A stretch of 64,000 nucleotides of DNA, taken from contig JASFXZ010000014.1 of assembly GCA_032209605.1 (NCBI GenBank), positions 2,996,912 to 3,060,911 on the forward strand. Direction: 5' to 3'. The position numbers and the translations under genes were made by a program. The notes under the pieces were generated by a model. The model searched no databases. It was not told the origin of the DNA and saw only the letters and a program-made list of their open reading frames with translations. Source of the stretch: Mactromeris polynyma (taxonomy: Eukaryota; Mollusca; Bivalvia; Venerida; Mactridae). Below, in pieces: positions 42,773 to 54,425 of the stretch. Position 1 is the first letter of the stretch; each line of letters opens with the position of its first letter.

Positions 42773-45700
42773 ATGAGTTCTTCAAAACTATTTGTTCATC
42801 AGCATAGAAAAAAGAAACATGTCTATCAGGAAAGATCATCACCATTTCCTGTACCCATTGCTTCCATTACAAGGGAGAAGGAAAGTGCAAACTATTGGTA
42901 TCATTTCATGGGGGAGATTGTAGGAAATCAAGTACTGATCAATCATTCTGGAGACATTTCATACCTTAGTAGCATGGTGAGTGCTTTCTTAAACAACTTT
43001 GAATAGTCTTTAAAATTCCCTGTTGTCCGACGATTGTGTTGAAAGTAAACTTTGATATTATTCAGTATACCCACAAGACATAAAGTAAAGGGCAAGTATT
43101 CTTAACTTTTTTTTCAGTTGTTTAATCACAAAAACCTAGCATCACATCACATCATCCAATTAATAATTATTTTTCTTTTTCAGTTTTTGATTGAAATGTT
43201 AGACTTTTTACATTTATTTTATGAAATACATCAAATAAGTATATTGTCATGTGGCACAGTATTTTCCTTCACAAATTACAAGCCTGAATTTCATGTGAAT
43301 TTTCCAAATGAACTTGAAGGGCTTCAATTTTGGGAAAGAATATCAGGTAGTACCAGACTGTAACTTATTTCCTCTTTATTACTTTCTCAATATCTGTATC
43401 ATTTCTAGACAAGATAAATAATGAATTGCTGAAAATATCAGTGTTATGTAAAATCATGTTTTTTCGGTATTTATCAAATTTAAACAAATAAAGGTGATAT
43501 AACCATCTCCTGTTGCCGATTCCATCTTGGGAGAAGGACGTCAAAGGTTCAAATTCTAGTACTATTATGTAAATATCAGATCCCATGGAGGGTGATAGCA
43601 TTTAATGTTAATCTGAGAAAGTTAATGTCAACCGAGGCATATGGGATCTGACATTTATTTTATTTTGTTTGCAAACAGTATAAGCGCATGATTGTTACCT
43701 ATTTTAATAAGTGCCTATCGACTCGGAATGTGGGAATTTCCATTTGTCTATTTTTAGACCTGCGCAAAGGTTAAAACGTTTCGTCACAGGGTAAAAACGT
43801 TATGTTATGGGGTATAATTACGGATTTGCCTATAACGTTTATATGTGAAATTTGCAAGGAGATATCATGTGAGGTATATTAAATATACATATACTATTGA
43901 AGGGATAAAGGGAGAGAACTCATGATAATCTCCTGTGGTCTGTTCAGATATGACTGGTGAGCCACTAGCTAGCTAAAGAATGGTTACTGTGTGCCTACCT
44001 GCCTGGTGCTTCACATGCAAGGATAGGAATCAGAATGTAATTTTGCTCAGGAAAGTGTCTCAAAAGTAAAAAAATGGGTGACACTATAAAAAATTATCTC
44101 TTCTTAAACCATTTTAGGGTTTCTTTGGACGTGGATTATTGTCACGAGGTCCTCCTACTCTCTACAATGATTTACCGTATGTCCACATACCAGCAACCAA
44201 TGATGGAGATGTGGATGTTGTCCATGTGATGAGGAAACAGATGTAAGCTATGACAATTCTGTAATACCAAACAATATTTTAAGGATGGCCCTAGTGCAAA
44301 AATACCTTGTCGACATTTCTAAAACAACAAGTCATATTAAGCTGCAAGAATCTGTTATTTCCAAAAAACAGACTATTTACTGAGCATTTTACCATTTTCA
44401 TAATGCTATTTACTGAGCATTTTACCATTTCATAAGATCATGATCGGTTCTTGCATTGGGAATTTCTTCCAGGGATACCGACCACAACCAGGGTTTGCTT
44501 TAATTTTTTCAGAGCACTAGCCCCTTTAAGCAAGTTGCTCAGCCAAACCACTAGCCCGAAATCATTCCTACTAGTCTGAACTTATATAGCACTAATTAAT
44601 AAAAAGCAGAAGTCTCAATTATCTATCTGAACAATTTGTTAAAATCTCTGACAGATTTTATTTTTTCTCCATTTCCTAGAAAATTAGTTTCACTAAATAA
44701 GCACTTGTCTGGTTGCGCTAGCACTCAGTTATTTCTGCTAGCCCGAAATCAAAGATACTAGCCCTTGACTTCAGGCTAGTGGGTTACCATGACGATTACA
44801 TAATTTATGCCATATTCAGGGTTTCGGGGATTTGTGATGTTTGTAATCATACCCTGCTCTGTAAGGAGTCAGGCCCTCAACCCTTCCACCTCCCACGTTA
44901 CAGAGGTATTGATAACAAGAATAAATAATTTGATAATTGATGCATTGACTTATTGTTGCTATTTTACAAAGCTTTACTTATGTTGCCTAAAGATGGTAAC
45001 TATTAGTGTAATAAAATTTAATGTTTATTTCTACCAGTACATTGATATGCATGTCAAAGGTTAATTGATACGTATGTCGAAGGTTAATTGATATGCATGT
45101 CAAAGGTTAAGACCAGCCTTACTATGAAAGATTGCGTGAACTTGTATGTTTCTATCTTAGGTACCTTCGTCATATGAAATGGAGTAAGTCGCTGGATCAA
45201 CATGGCAATAAATGTGTTAATTCTCCAGTTTGTGACTCAGTCGATCAATATGAAGAAGAGTTTGACAGTGACGTTGATTATGATGTTTATGGTAGGTCTG
45301 ATTTTGAAGTCATTATTCTCAAAGGGTTATGTGTTCAAGTAGGCAATGATATGATGATTTTTCAACCTACTTTTCTATATACTAGGCATTTTATCATTTA
45401 ATTGATATTTTAATGTAATTTGAAAATAATGAGAACAAAATGATTAGGTTAAGTTGATATTCCTGAACTTTATCATGAAATGATGGAAGAAATTTGTTTC
45501 GACATTAATCCAGAACTATATGCTATGGTGGAAAGTTGGAGATTGAATGATGTATGTCTGGTTAAACATATTCATTCTATAAAGATTGTGAGAAAAGTTC
45601 TAACAATTTACTCCAAAGACGGTTTCCTACATTACCAACGAGTGCTTGCACCCACCTCAGGGATTGTGAAGTTCATGATCAAACCTCTGCCAATGTGGGG

Positions 45701-48700
45701 CTTGAACTTACAACCCTCAAATCAGGGGTCAGGTGCTCTTCCCCTTGACCCCTATGCCTCCTTTAAGCATACGTTTATTGCCTGTCTATTATATCTGTAT
45801 AAGCCATTCTATGAAATTGCCTCATTTCACATAAAAATGAACTTCATCTATTAGTAGTATAGACCACCCTATTAATAATATTTGCAAGGATCTATTTGCA
45901 TTTTTTGTTCCAAACTTTGACTTGATATCAGACCACAGCAGTAATAAAACTGGCTTTCTTCCAACCTAATGATGGCCTTGTTATTGAGGTTTTACTGTAT
46001 TTGCACACAGAAATATCAGAGTTTATGGAATTCTATAGATTCCAAGACACTATAGATTCCAAGACACTATAGATTCCAAGACACTATAGATTCCAAGACA
46101 CTATAGATTCCAAGACACTATAGATTCCAAGACACTATTTCCTCATTCATTTGTATAAGTAGTATATGAATGAAAATCAAATCTCAAATAGTAAAATATG
46201 GACAACATGAATAAAACAATATACCACCAGGATTGCACCATCATTAATGATGTATACCTTAAGCTTATACTTGTTTTGGATGACTTGTTTCAGAAAATGA
46301 CCAATTATTTAACCAGCAGATGCCAGCAAGAGATCAAATTGAGCATAACGAAAGTCCTGATTCCAGTGAACAGTCTTCAAAGATGTTGACAGATTCTTTC
46401 ATGTGTAATAAAACTCCTGAGTCAGGAAGTCATATTAATCCATCAAGTGTTCAGTCTAAGAATTTATGTACCAATAATCCTGAGGATGTCTTGCATGACA
46501 ATTCAGCCAATCAGAGGATAGCTGTTGATTCATGGGATAATACTTCAGCCAATCAGAATGCAGCTATTGATTTATCAGCCAATCAGAAAACAGTTATTGA
46601 TCCATGGGAAAATGCTTCAGCCAATCAGACATCAGCTGTTGATAGTTGGGATACAATGGAAGCTGATGAGGACTTTTGGGCAAGTGAAGGTATTTCTACA
46701 CAAGTTAAGGATACAGCTACAAGCCATTTAAGTACTAGTAATGATACTGTTGTTAGTGATGTGAATAATTCTAAAGAAGAAAGTACCAGTCCACCTTGTA
46801 AGAAAGTCAGGTTAGAGAGAAATGTTGATGATGATACTTCTCAGAATCAGACCTGTGAAAGTGTGTCTCAGAAAAACATATCATATCAGAAAGACAAACA
46901 TTGCTTACAATCAGATACTAAGCAACAGAAACCTCCGAATCTAAATGATAGTCTGTCATGTAAAAGCAATGAAAGTTTATCTGGCAGTATCAAAATAAAG
47001 CATGATTGCCATGAAGACAATAGTAATAGTGAACATATTGAGGAACAAGTGAAAAAAGAAACTAGTGAATATTCTGAAGTCATGGATGTTACAGCATCAA
47101 ATAACAGTGAAGCAGACATTCAAAATACTGGTCCAGATAGGAATGAGTCTGATGCAGAACTTACTACATCAGAAAATCAAAGTGCCTCTAGAAACACAGA
47201 TGACCTTAATAATATTGAAAATGATAAATATGAACATATAGATAGTGAAGAACTTTCGTTACCATTACATCCATTCTGTAACCATGACGATATAACAGAC
47301 ATAGATACAAATAATGTATCAGACTATATTGTGATTAATGATTCTGATATTGATGATAATACTGAACCAGTACAAGTCAAGCAGACGACAAGATGGCTTC
47401 CTGTCAGGAAGAAGGAAGTGTTCCAATTCAACGAACCGTTGGTGCTCAGCTTTGAAGAGGTAAGACTAAGGTATACTATTGATCAGGTAACATTTTAAAG
47501 TGTCCATTAGTAAAATTTCAATTTTCATCATGGCGGGATTGTCAAGAAAAGAGAACAATAAGCGAGGTGTCACTAATTCTTGAAGTTGCAGGAAAATCAC
47601 CAAAAGTAGGCAGGTATGTTGGACGGGGTTCTCCTCTCAGAAAAGTGGCCTGGTAATGATGCTTAAGTTACTGGATAAGTTTACCGGCTCTCTAACTGAC
47701 AAACATGAACAGTAAAATAAAGATGTCATCAGGGACTCCCAAAATCGCTGAGTACAGGGTCATAGAACCCCTGTTTGAAAAATTTAGCGAAAAACCCTGC
47801 AATATTTTTTTTTTTTTGTAATATCAGAGATATTGTTGTTTATTGCAGGCATTCTTCCTGTGTTATGGTTTGGGATGTCTGACAGTTACAGACAAGAGAG
47901 GAGTACAGTTGACCATCGCCGACTTGTGGTGTCGATTCAACAATAAACAATTCTTACCTAAATACGTTGCATATCATTATTTTAGGAGCAAAGGTTGGGT
48001 ACCTAAGCTTAGTGCACTGTTTGGAACTGATATGTGTAAGGATGTTTGGCTTATTTGATCAGAATCTATGTTTACATGTGCGATATCGGGTATAAATTCC
48101 AGCTCTAGATTTCTTATTGTAATATAAGTGGTAAAATTTGATATATATGGAAATGTTTGCGAATTTTGTGAATTCCAGAAAGTCATGAAAACATCAGCTG
48201 TACATTGCCTTGTTCACAAAGTACATTTTTATATATTCTTCTCAAAGGGTATTCCATAGTATGTCTGCTTACTGGTTATGTTATGCACTTATCAATGTTT
48301 TACCCTGGGGGACACACAGTTGGGAATTTGGCTCGCCTGAGAAATAGATTTTGGCTGCATTTTTAACAGATCGCGAAAGTGAATTAGCGTTTCCCACTGT
48401 GGGGATTCAGACAAAATGCTTTGCTGTAGAGTGTGGGATGAGATTTCTGTGGGTCAACCCCCCCCCCCCTCCTGGGGCAAGACATTGATTGGTGCATTAT
48501 GTTTTTATTTCAGTGGTGTATAAAGTTGGGCCTGCATTTTTTCATGCTTCTTATTCTGTGATAATCAAGACTGTGTATGAAGGTAAATATTGTTTCTTGT
48601 ATCACTTAAGCATGTTCTCATTGGATGCAAGTTTGGACTCAGCCAATCAAAGCATGGCTGTATTGTCTTATGGCCAATCAAATTTAATGTATCATTTGAA

Positions 48701-51667
48701 CTTTAGCAAAATATTGCAAATGGTGGTCAATGTTGATACAATTGTTGTACAGCATTTAATAATAATAATTTGCAGTCTGCTGCCTATGTTTATTCATTGA
48801 AGATCTTTAACCAAAGCATTAAGCTCATTTTAGTATCCTCATTTTCCAAGATTGCCAACAATGGCAAATGTAGCATTCAGGTAATAAGGTGACTATATTT
48901 AGTTTGAATGTTCCTTGTAAATCTTGTAGTTCCTAATCTTAGTTCCAGTTTTTAATTTCTTTTGCATTGTTTAGATGGTTTTACAGCTTTGTATAGTTTG
49001 CCATACTGGTAATTCTATCATGTTATGTGCAGGTACTATGGAAGAAGTTCCAGGCTACAATAACAGACGATTGACGTGGTCTGATTTCTCTGGTCTGAAC
49101 AGAGTTACTGAACATGTTGCCAAGGTAACGTAAATGATTTCTATACATTATTTGTGCCCCCCCCCCCCCAACCTGGAAGTGGCACTTCAATCAATAACTT
49201 TACATGGTGTAACAGAACTTCATACTTATATTAGTCATCATGCGAAATTGCGCACATGTTTTTTTTTGTCGGATTAGTTTCATAAGAGCAGAGTTATGCC
49301 CCCTTGATTGAGTGAAGTGGGGGCACCTGTGTCCTTTGGACATATTTCTAGTTTACATTTTTATTTTCTCATTATTTTGTTCATAGGATTTCACTGAAAC
49401 ATTAACAAATGATTAGATTTACTTGTTTACAACTGAATAAATGTATTAATAGCTAAGCTTATACTTAAAATAGACATATTTGGGTTCTTTTTCTCAGACA
49501 TCAGCACTAGTTCCTCATGTCAAATTGCTAAATATTCAAACCTCAGCAATTATCGTTTGTATGATATTGCTATGGATTCAACCATTAGTACATATTACCA
49601 AAATGTGAGTCTGCCATATTGGAAATTAACTTTTGATGTATTTGTATTTATATATGATTACAGATGTTAGTGCTCTGTTATGTGATAATGCCGCATGATT
49701 TGTCTGAAGAGGAGATGTCATCTCCGCAGTGCATATCAAGATTTAAAGTTCGGGTAAGCCTCTACAAGTATATACAGTAAGAGGTCGTAGGGTATGTAAA
49801 ACCAGTGAGCCATTTGACATATATATTTGTTTAACCTTTAGATGCTCCTTAAAGGAGGAGCATATAGCCGTCACTTTGTCTCTCCATTAGTGCGGAAATA
49901 TATGTGTGCATGCGTCCATCCTTCCTCCATTCCTGTCTGCACTATTTCTCAGCAACCACTGACCGGAATTCAAGGAAACTAAATGGGAAGCTTCACTACC
50001 AAGAGGAGATGTGTATTTTGTTTGTATGTTCTGGTTCCATGATCAATCATGTACACATAGAGATAACTTCTCTCTGAGCGAATATATTTCTTGTACAGTG
50101 AAACCTTGATTAAAAACCACCTCAATAATACTAACACAATTTCAAGTCCATCGTCACTGTTTTGCTCTTATTTTAACTTTCAATATAAAGACCACCTCAT
50201 TTAGTAGACCACTTTACTAGGGTTCCAACGGTGGTCGTATTATTGAGGTTTTACTGTATTTCTATCATTAAATGTCAGGCTTAAGGCAGGTAGGCAAACG
50301 GTATCCAATATTCAAGTAGTTGGTGGCTCACCAACTTGTCATGTTAGAACTAACCCCTTCTAGAGATTCGAACCTTCATCCTCGTGCTCTCAAGGTGAAT
50401 GCCATAACCACTGGGCCATAGAGATGCTATTTTTTGTGCTGGTATAAAGTTTTAACTAAATTGCAACTTTAACCGATACTCGACTGTTATCTATGATATA
50501 GCTATAGTTTTATATTGATTGATCTGTCTTTGTCTTTTGGTGTTAAGGTCTTGTTTTATGAACTTCATGACAACTTAATCAATTTTGTAACATCTAGAAA
50601 ATATTTTTACAGTTACAGCTGTCACAGAGATGGGTGTCTTCACAGGAACGAGAACCAGGGAAACAAGGCATTTGATTGGTCGCTGTTTTCACTTCTACAA
50701 TGTTTGCGTTCCGTTACCAGCTCTTTCGTTTTACCAGGAATAGAAGCCGTTTTATTTCTTATCTCAATATTTGTCAGAAATAAGCTTACTGTAGAAAAAG
50801 TATTTAAGGCAATGATAGTGTTCTTGCTGTATTCAAGGCTCGCACAGACCTTGAAAAGTCCTTGAATTTGATGCTAGTCTTGAAACTCCATGAAAATGGC
50901 TTTACCCCTAAAAGTCCTGGAAAAGTTCTTGAATGTTGACAAAAAAGCTGTTTGGATTTGATCTAAAACTGCTTGAAAATTGTTGTCAGTATCTATGCCT
51001 TGTGGGAAGCATATTTATATAAAATGTATTGAAAAAATATTGAACATTTTACTGATGTTTATTGTCGTATAGTACTTGTAAATGTGATGTCTTAGTAATG
51101 GATTTCACTTTAGTGAGAAATATTGAGAAATTTATTTGTTACAATTTTGTGCAATATTATTGCCAATACATGATTTTAAGAATGATCTTTTGTGTTTCTG
51201 TTTTTATATGCCAAACGAAATCAAATATGTTGAGTGATTTGATTGCGTTGTGTGGAGTGATAAACCATTTTTGCAACAATATTTCAGTTACGTGCACCAG
51301 TCACTTGACCTAACCAGCGTTTCTGGGTTACCAACCAGTACTAACCCGTTCCTCCACAAGCGACTGACATCTTTCGCACATGAAAGAACAGACATGCAAG
51401 TAGCCCGAGGTAAAAAACCCGGAACTTATTTTTCATGTTTTTTTCCCAATGTCATCTAATTTACAATCGGTGTTAAAGAGCGGCATTTTTCTACAAATTC
51501 ACAGCTGATGAATTCATCAGACATTTTCAGTCATTTGTAATCAACTTCTGAGAGTCTAACAACCATTTTTATTCGTCTAGATGTCTGTCGCTGAGCTTAT
51601 TGTCCCGATATCAACCAATGAAAGACTTCATTACAATACCAAGTATTCCGATAAGGTTGTCGAATAA
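42773..51667 (+). CDS. TSEN2: tRNA-splicing endonuclease subunit Sen2, catalytic
   Basis: Nine coding exons: 42773-42976, 44118-44242, 45161-45291, 46294-47459, 47849-48035, 48514-48582, 49033-49124, 49664-49753 and 51581-51667. All are GT-AG and in phase, giving 716 aa (human about 465). N-terminal signature GFFGRGLLSRGPP (69-81). The endonuclease domain (about 543-700) has AFFLCYGLGCL, KYVAYHYFRSKGWVPK and FFHASYSVII. The triad is Y607, H615 and K658, with Tyr-His spacing 8 as in the human enzyme. It cuts the 5' splice site of pre-tRNA in the nuclear SEN complex with TSEN34, TSEN15 and TSEN54. The extra length is a polar acidic linker from exon 4 (154-542), with four SANQ repeats. Exon 9 was chosen because VAELIV ... 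STNER aligns with the conserved end; its last codons lie in a foldback element. Exon 9 is less certain than the rest. Confidence 0.93.
43856..43938. mobile_element. Foldback MITE, family F copy 7 (TSEN2 intron 1)
   Basis: Left arm AAGGAGATATCATGTGAGG, right arm ACTCATGATAATCTCCTGTG, with GAAGGGATAAAGGGAGAGA inside. About 80 bp and able to fold on itself. Confidence 0.75.
45853..46000. mobile_element. Partial MITE family A (TSEN2 intron 3)
   Basis: The right end TTATTGAGGTTTTACTGTAT is intact. The left side (TATAGACCACCCTATTAATA) is diverged and the canonical left end is missing. Confidence 0.55.
46030..46138. repeat. 17-bp tandem repeat (TSEN2 intron 3)
   Basis: About six perfect copies of ATAGATTCCAAGACACT, just 150 bp before exon 4. 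Near-identity between units suggests recent expansion and likely length polymorphism. Confidence 0.92.
48281..48503. mobile_element. Inverted-repeat element family G, copy 2 (TSEN2 intron 5)
   Basis: Left end TTATGCACTTATCAATGTTT then TACCCTGGGGG. The right end is TGGGGCAAGACATTGATTGG then TGCATTA. The termini are inverted over about 30 bp and match the 20113-20403 element. It ends about 10 bp before the exon 6 acceptor. Confidence 0.82.
49840..50085 (+). repeat. Interspersed repeat in TSEN2 intron 8
   Basis: Begins TTTAGATGCTCCTTAAAGGA and includes GTCACTTTGTCTCTCCATTA and CAGCAACCACTGACCGGAAT. This block style is common in mollusc introns. Class not resolved. Confidence 0.45.
50094..50258. 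mobile_element. MITE family A (TSEN2 intron 8)
   Basis: Ends TACAGTGAAACCTTGATTAA and TTATTGAGGTTTTACTGTA, inverted, TA on both sides. The interior has CCACCTCAATAATACTAAC and GGGTTCCAACGGTGGTCG. Confidence 0.85.
50259..51580. other. Rest of TSEN2 intron 8
   Basis: Contains a degenerate tRNA-like repeat on the minus strand near 50350-50425 (AGATTCGAACCTTCATCCTC is a reversed B box) and otherwise unplaced AT-rich sequence. Frames at 50515-50865 and 51062-51459 are not supported as exons. Confidence 0.5.
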
Positions 51668-51822
51668 ACAGGTACGACTGTAATTTACAATTCAATAGGG
51701 CATATTGGTCATTCATCAACCAAGACAAACAGAAAGATGAATGACCAATATGCCTTATTGAATTGTAAATTACAGTCACACCTTGTTCATTCAACAACCT
51801 TCTATATGAATACTTGGTATCA
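51634..51822. mobile_element. Foldback element carrying the TSEN2 stop codon
   Basis: Left arm 51634-51717 and right arm 51736-51822 are inverted. The inner 40 bp are nearly perfect (GGGCATATTGGTCATTCATC against GATGAATGACCAATATGCCT), with an 18-bp loop. The outer 45 bp are less perfect (AATACCAAGTATTCC / GAATACTTGGTATC). The outer part resembles family C (17186-17366). The element includes the last codons and stop of TSEN2. Confidence 0.85.
51663..51668 (+). promoter_or_regulatory. AATAAA overlapping the TSEN2 stop codon
   Basis: The sequence GAATAAACA contains both the TAA stop and AATAAA. A second AATAAA lies at 51828-51833 just beyond the right arm. Either could direct 3' end formation; the second has the more usual distance from the stop. 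Confidence 0.35.
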
Positions 51823-52612
51823 TCCGAAATAAATATCAGGTCCCGATTGTATCTTCTTAGGCACGTTGCATTATAATGGGCTATTCGAAACTATGTATTA
51901 TTCAAAATCAAATTTGAACCTGATGAATTTAAATGAACGAGGTCCCGCTATATTTTCCATGGGCATCAAAATACAACAGAAATCCACCATACAGGGTACA
52001 TTTATTTATATTCAGACCATGCCAGTAATGGACAATAAAACGAAACTTTCAAACACAATGTAAAAATATAATTTCCATTTAACATAGTAATTCCACATGT
52101 ATTTTTCACAAAAATGTGTTTCTGTACACTTTTCATATTTTTGACACCATCAAACATTCCTGCTCAATAAAAACAAACAGGCTTCCAGTAAATAAGATCT
52201 CATTAAGAAAAATATTAATTAACATTCCAGTATTTGAAAATAGATTTATACTGTACATGAATTATGATCATCCAAAAACAAAATGCTGAAAATGTTCGGC
52301 TTTGATGTATAATGTCAAGATCGACAGCTTCCTGTTCGAGTAATAAATATACATGTCGACAGATGACAACAAAACTCATCTATCTGCGTATAAGAAGCAT
52401 ATAGACTACTTTCGCTTCCTCCTCTCGACGTAATTTCTCATCATATCGCACAAACAGCTAATCGGTTCCGTCGTTATTCGTTTACAACGTAACCAACTAG
52501 TGTTTGCAATCTGATCAATTGATATTTACACTTATTTACCAGTGAAGTCATTAATCCATACTATAAATGTAATAAACAACATTTAACAGGTCAATAAATC
52601 ACCATGCAATAC
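51823..52612. other. 3' flank of TSEN2, nothing certain
   Basis: The first 130 bp (to about 51955) continue family C-like sequence (TTCTTAGGCACGTTGC, AACGAGGTCCCGCTA). The rest is AT-rich with no supported gene. Confidence 0.5.
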
Positions 52613-52691
52613 ACAGGAGAATGTCACCAGTTATCTCCCCTTATCCCTTCTGTAGTACACATACAAGGGAGAGAACTCATGATAATCTCCT
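52613..52691. mobile_element. Foldback MITE, family F copy 8
   Basis: Left arm CAGGAGAATGTCACCAGTTA then TCTCCCCTTATCCCTTCTG. The right arm is GGGAGAGAACTCATGATAAT then CTCCTG. At about 79 bp it is one of the shortest complete copies. Confidence 0.85.
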
Positions 52692-53041
52692 GCCATGCAA
52701 TATCCAAAAATAGATCAGCTTCTGTCAAACTGAAGAAGTTAAACTGAATGTTACACCACTCACTGTTCAAGCTGTTAAATTGGTGGTGTATTTTTCACAT
52801 TTTTTGACAATGGTTTGCATCTACATATAAAAAAATTAAAAAAATTAAAACTACCGAAATATGTTATGTGATTAGTATACAAGGCCTTGTGTTATAAAAA
52901 TGTCAGCTGAATGTTTTTTATAATTATATACATGCATAACATAACAAACACATGGCAATATAAAACGTTTGTACATATACAAATGAAGCTTAATGATTTT
53001 GCTAACTCTCCTTGAAGTGTTAAAAATAAAGTTTTTCGACG

Positions 53042-53075
53042 TACAGTTGGACCTCGTAAACGAGGTCAAACTGTA
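53042..53075. mobile_element. 34-bp near-perfect palindrome made of two transposon ends
   Basis: TACAGTTGGACCTCGT followed by AA and then ACGAGGTCAAACTGTA. The halves look like family C-type termini (TACAGTCGAGCC / GAGGTCGAACTGT) with no interior left. Confidence 0.6.
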
Positions 53076-53617
53076 TACTGGTTATACTGTTGCATATGCA
53101 TGTAAATATATAGTATCTATTATATCTGTGCAAGATAAAAATGTAAAAAATATGAAAAGTTAAGATACTTTCAAAATTTGCATCATCAAAAACTTATATA
53201 TCTTGAAATTTATGAATTCTAGACTACTAAGAATTAAAATATATTTCTATAGTATCAATTTGGAAACATAAAAAATGTGTCTCTGGCTATATATATGTAT
53301 AAGCACAATCGTTTGCTTTTGTTAACAATGAAATAAATAGTAAGCAAGTTTCATGGATTGAGACGCATCTACTCGACAAATTTAAATGATGTACATAAAA
53401 CAATGTTTGACTATCATAAAAAATCACAATTATTTGTAAAAAATAATGAAATACCAATGAATACAGTATATCGTGAGTTTGAGGCAAAACTATCGTAACT
53501 CTATAGTTGGTTAAGAAGCAGTCACAACAATATTACGCCAAACCCTCGGGTATGTTTCATAAAATACCACCTCCTTCCGTGAATGAAGCTTATGTACAAA
53601 GAGAAACATTCTAACCT

Positions 53618-54425
53618 TAGGGGTGTCACGATATGCCTGAAGTGTACCACAATATATTGCAATACTTAAGCAATGTATTGCAAAATGCACCACAATATAT
53701 TGCAATACTTAAGCAACGTATTGCAAAATGCACCACAATATATTGCAATACTTAAGCAACGTATTGCAAAATGCACCACAATATATTGCAATACTTAAGC
53801 AACGTATTGCAAAATGCACCACAATATATTGCAATACTTAAGCAACGTATTGCAAAATGCACCACAATATATTGCAATACTTAAGCAATGTATTGCAAAA
53901 TGCACCACAATATATTGCAATACTTAAGCAACGTATTGCAAAATGCACCACAATATATTGCAATACTTAAGCAACGTATTGCAAAATGCACCACAATATA
54001 TTGCAATACTTAAGCAACACATTGCAAATTGCACCACAATATATTGCAATGCTTAATGTATTGCAATATTTAATGTATTGCAATATGTACGACAATAGTT
54101 TGCTTCATTAATCTAAGATAGGACTGTAGTTCTTTTTTCTAACTTGAGCACTTTTATTCGACCACAAAATGTGTCACAAAAATAAATATTCATAAACTAA
54201 AACCAAACAGCAATCAATCTTATTTCAGTAATTTACTAATTTGATAATTTGAGGCTTTCATAGCTAGATAATTTTTTCTTTTGAATTTGTCGTCAGTAAC
54301 TTTCTAGCAGGCAGCAGAAAAATATGCATTGTAAAAAAATGGAATATTCATTTCATATTGTGGTACAATACAGCTTGGCTGCATATTGCAATACACCGGT
54401 AAATCAGTATATCCCCACACTCCTA
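53618..54425. mobile_element. hAT-like MITE containing a 43-bp tandem array
   Basis: The left end TAGGGGTGTCACGATATG and right end TATCCCCACACTCCTA are inverted, a terminus style seen in hAT-type elements. No 8-bp target duplication is visible, so it is old or the ends are slightly misplaced. The array at 53643-54087 occupies the left half. Confidence 0.5.
53643..54087. repeat. 43-bp tandem array with TTGCAATAC / GTATTGCAA inverted repeats
   Basis: About nine copies of a unit starting CACCACAATATATTGCAATA and continuing CTTAAGCAACGTATTGCAAA, then ATG. Each unit pairs TTGCAATAC with GTATTGCAA. Units differ mainly by AACG/AATG. The last copies degrade. Confidence 0.93.

Noticed and set aside
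45454..45854. Possible extra TSEN2 exon (open frame after AAG, donor GTATGT at 45552)
   Set aside because: It joins exon 3 in phase but leaves the wrong phase for exon 4, which would then hit a stop after about 30 codons. Its acceptor has no pyrimidine tract. Exon 3 joins exon 4 directly in phase.
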